NCBI GenBank assembly: GCA_902524805.1
Contig: CABZES010000010.1
Coordinates: 1 to 46,337, forward strand
Source of the DNA: an uncultured SAR86 cluster bacterium
GTDB lineage: Bacteria > Pseudomonadota > Gammaproteobacteria > Magnimaribacterales > AG-339-G14
Length of the DNA: 46,337 bases
Reading direction: 5' to 3'
Below, in pieces: positions 44,436 to 46,337 of the stretch (its first letter is position 1; every line of letters starts with the position of its first letter). The notes beneath the pieces were generated by a model, which saw only the letters and a program-made list of their open reading frames with translations, was not told the DNA's origin and ran no database searches. The position numbers and the translations under genes are program-made.

Positions 44436-46337
44436 ATGAAAGATTTATTAAAACTTTTTAATCAAGATGCTGAAAGCAATTTTAACTCAATAAAAGCTGG
44501 TTTGGCTTCGCCTCAGCAAGTTAGATCATGGTCTTTTGGAGAGGTAAAAAAACCTGAAACGATAAACTATCGTACTTTTAAGCCAGAAAGAGACGGTTTA
44601 TTCTGTGCAAAAATATTTGGTCCAGTAAAAGACTACGAATGTATTTGTGGAAAATACAAGAGAATGAAGCATCGTGGTGTTGTCTGTGAAAAATGCGGAG
44701 TAGAGGTCACCTTAGCCAAAGTAAGAAGAGAAAGAATGGGTCATATAGAATTGGCAGCTCCTGTTGCCCATATATGGTTTCTAAAATCACTTCCTTCTCG
44801 AATTTCCTTACTTCTAGATATGACTTTGAGAGAAATAGAAAGAATTCTGTATTTTGAATCATTCGTCGTTACTGAACCCGGAATGACCGATCTGGAAAAA
44901 GGGCAAATATTAGATGAAGAAGAATATTACGAAGCTCTTGAAAATTATGGCGAAGAATTTGAAGCCGGAATGGGCGCAGAATCAGTAAAAATTCTTCTTT
45001 CAGAAATGAATTTAGAAGAAGAAATAGCTGAAGTTATAAGTCAAATAGAAGGAACTAACAGTGAAGCCAAAATAAAGAAACTTTCTAAAAGATTAAAAAT
45101 CTTGAAAGGCTTTGTAAACTCTACAAACAAACCCGAATGGATGATATTAGATGTATTACCGGTTTTACCGCCAGATTTAAGACCTCTTGTTCCTCTTGAG
45201 GGAGGAAGATTTGCTACTTCAGATTTAAATGATTTATACAGAAGGGTCATAAATAGAAATAACAGATTGAAAAGACTACTTGAACTTAGTGCGCCAGAAA
45301 TAATAGTTAGAAATGAAAAAAGAATGTTGCAGGAATCTGTAGATGCTCTTTTAGATAATGGAAGAAGAGGAAGAGCAATAACAGGTTCTAATAAAAGACC
45401 TCTTAAATCGTTGTCAGATATGATTAAAGGCAAACAAGGAAGATTTAGACAAAATCTTTTAGGGAAAAGAGTTGATTATTCTGGGCGTTCCGTAATTGTG
45501 GTTGGTCCAACACTTAAACTCCATCAGTGCGGGTTACCAAAAAAAATGGCCCTTGAATTATTCAAGCCTTTTGTTTTTGGAAAACTCCAAAATATGGAGC
45601 TAGCTAATACAATAAAGGGCGCTAAACGAATGGTAGAAAGGGAAGAGCCAGTTGTGTGGGATATCTTGGCTGATGTCATAAGAGAGCATCCAATTCTATT
45701 AAATAGAGCCCCGACTCTTCACAGACTTGGTATTCAAGCTTTTGAACCAATTTTAATTGAAGGTAAAGCTATACAGCTTCATCCTCTTGTATGTAAAGCT
45801 TACAACGCAGATTTCGACGGAGATCAAATGGCTGTTCATGTGCCTCTAACTTTAGAATCTCAACTTGAGTGTAGAGCCTTAATGATGGCCAGTAATAATA
45901 TTTTGTCACCTTCAAACGGAAAACCAATAATCGATCCTTCACAAGATGTTGTCTTGGGTCTCTACTATATGACTAGATCAAAAATAAACTCTAAAGGAGA
46001 AGGCTCAATATTTGCTGATTGTGATGAAGTATTGCGAGCTTACAATACAAATAATGTGGACCTTCAAGCAAAAGTTAAAGTAAGAATAGAAAACGAAGAA
46101 GGAGAAAAAGAACTCATCGATACCACGGTTGGTAGATCAATTTTATGGGAAGTAGTGCCAAAAGGCATTTCTTTCGATCAAATAAATAAAACTCTTACAA
46201 GTAAAGTGGTATCAGATTTAATAAATACTTCCTATAGATATAGTGGCCTGAAGGCAACAGTAATTTTTGCAGATAAATTAAAAAATTTAGGTTATGAATA
46301 TTCAACTAAATCGGGTTCATCTATATGTGTAGATGAT
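44436..46337 (+). CDS. rpoC: DNA-directed RNA polymerase subunit beta' (partial, window edge)
   Basis: The first 634 codons of the beta' subunit; the rest (about 760 residues) lies beyond the window. The N-terminal zinc site is C69, C71, C84 and C87 ([20 protein letters not shown]). The rudder/lid region includes [18 protein letters not shown], and the catalytic loop [12 protein letters not shown] starts at N457 with the magnesium ligands D459, D461 and D463. GLYYMTRSK follows. No frame problem is seen up to the edge. It starts at ATG 44436, 3 bp after rpoB. Confidence 0.98.
   Translation, partial: MKDLLKLFNQDAESNFNSIKAGLASPQQVRSWSFGEVKKPETINYRTFKPERDGLFCAKIFGPVKDYECICGKYKRMKHRGVVCEKCGVEVTLAKVRRERMGHIELAAPVAHIWFLKSLPSRISLLLDMTLREIERILYFESFVVTEPGMTDLEKGQILDEEEYYEALENYGEEFEAGMGAESVKILLSEMNLEEEIAEVISQIEGTNSEAKIKKLSKRLKILKGFVNSTNKPEWMILDVLPVLPPDLRPLVPLEGGRFATSDLNDLYRRVINRNNRLKRLLELSAPEIIVRNEKRMLQESVDALLDNGRRGRAITGSNKRPLKSLSDMIKGKQGRFRQNLLGKRVDYSGRSVIVVGPTLKLHQCGLPKKMALELFKPFVFGKLQNMELANTIKGAKRMVEREEPVVWDILADVIREHPILLNRAPTLHRLGIQAFEPILIEGKAIQLHPLVCKAYNADFDGDQMAVHVPLTLESQLECRALMMASNNILSPSNGKPIIDPSQDVVLGLYYMTRSKINSKGEGSIFADCDEVLRAYNTNNVDLQAKVKVRIENEEGEKELIDTTVGRSILWEVVPKGISFDQINKTLTSKVVSDLINTSYRYSGLKATVIFADKLKNLGYEYSTKSGSSICVDD

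Noticed and set aside
45041-45433. Open frame of 130 codons on the minus strand inside rpoC.
   Set aside because: It is antisense to a highly conserved part of rpoC, has Ser/Leu-rich composition expected of a shadow frame and no ribosome site.

Overview
The window is AT-rich (roughly one third G+C by eye), very densely packed bacterial DNA. Gaps between genes are mostly 0-80 bp, many genes overlap by 1-17 bp, and no stretch over 300 bp lacks a gene. Gammaproteobacterial gene orders are recognisable: tRNA-Tyr/tRNA-Thr-tuf-tRNA-Trp-secE-nusG-rplKAJL-rpoBC, rnr-rlmB, lpxC-secA, coaE-yacG and oxyR/katG. Together with the accessory genes (TonB receptor, sulfatase, haloalkane-dehalogenase-like hydrolase, glutathione transferases, D-aminoacylase-type amidohydrolase) this suggests a streamlined marine heterotrophic gammaproteobacterium, possibly of the SAR86 type. 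That assignment is inference; no 16S gene is present.

Layout. 1-10.3 kb is an accessory region: the end of a Na+/solute symporter; a plus-strand run of haloalkane-dehalogenase-like hydrolase, GST, DUF1330 protein, second GST, membrane protein and sulfatase; a small membrane protein and a fatty acid desaturase; a convergent FA_hydroxylase-type membrane protein; a thioredoxin-fold protein and a crotonase. 10.3-14.4 kb (minus) is a tightly overlapping four-gene lipid-modification operon: FAD oxidoreductase, DUF1365, CFA synthase and a second CFA-type methyltransferase. 14.5-19.1 kb holds tRNA-Ala(UGC), a purine permease, a TonB-dependent receptor and a purine-type phosphoribosyltransferase. 19.1-25.5 kb holds a duplicated-DUF2061 membrane protein, divergent oxyR/katG, an amidohydrolase, coaE and yacG.

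25.5-33.4 kb (minus) is a housekeeping run rnr-rlmB-lpxC-secA-argJ-thiE-like. 33.4-34.3 kb (plus) is rraA plus a membrane protein. 34.3-35.6 kb (minus) is birA-tRNA-Thr(UGU)-SnoaL-like. From 35.6 kb to the end (plus) is tRNA-Tyr, tRNA-Thr(GGU), tuf, tRNA-Trp, secE, nusG, rplK, rplA, an L10-type leader with an intrinsic-terminator-like hairpin, rplJ, rplL, rpoB and the first 634 codons of rpoC.

Most notable: tuf is broken by one missing T in a T-run exactly at the domain 1/domain 2 junction, giving two ORFs joined by TAATG. The tRNA-Trp begins inside the tuf stop codon. The rplJ leader carries a terminator directly after the L10-binding fold. The birA-tRNA-Thr block appears inverted relative to the E. 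coli order. The four-gene lipid operon is a candidate for making an unusual membrane fatty acid. Several housekeeping proteins (BirA, RNase R, SecA, L1, the ThiE-like protein) lack accessory domains found in relatives, in keeping with genome streamlining.
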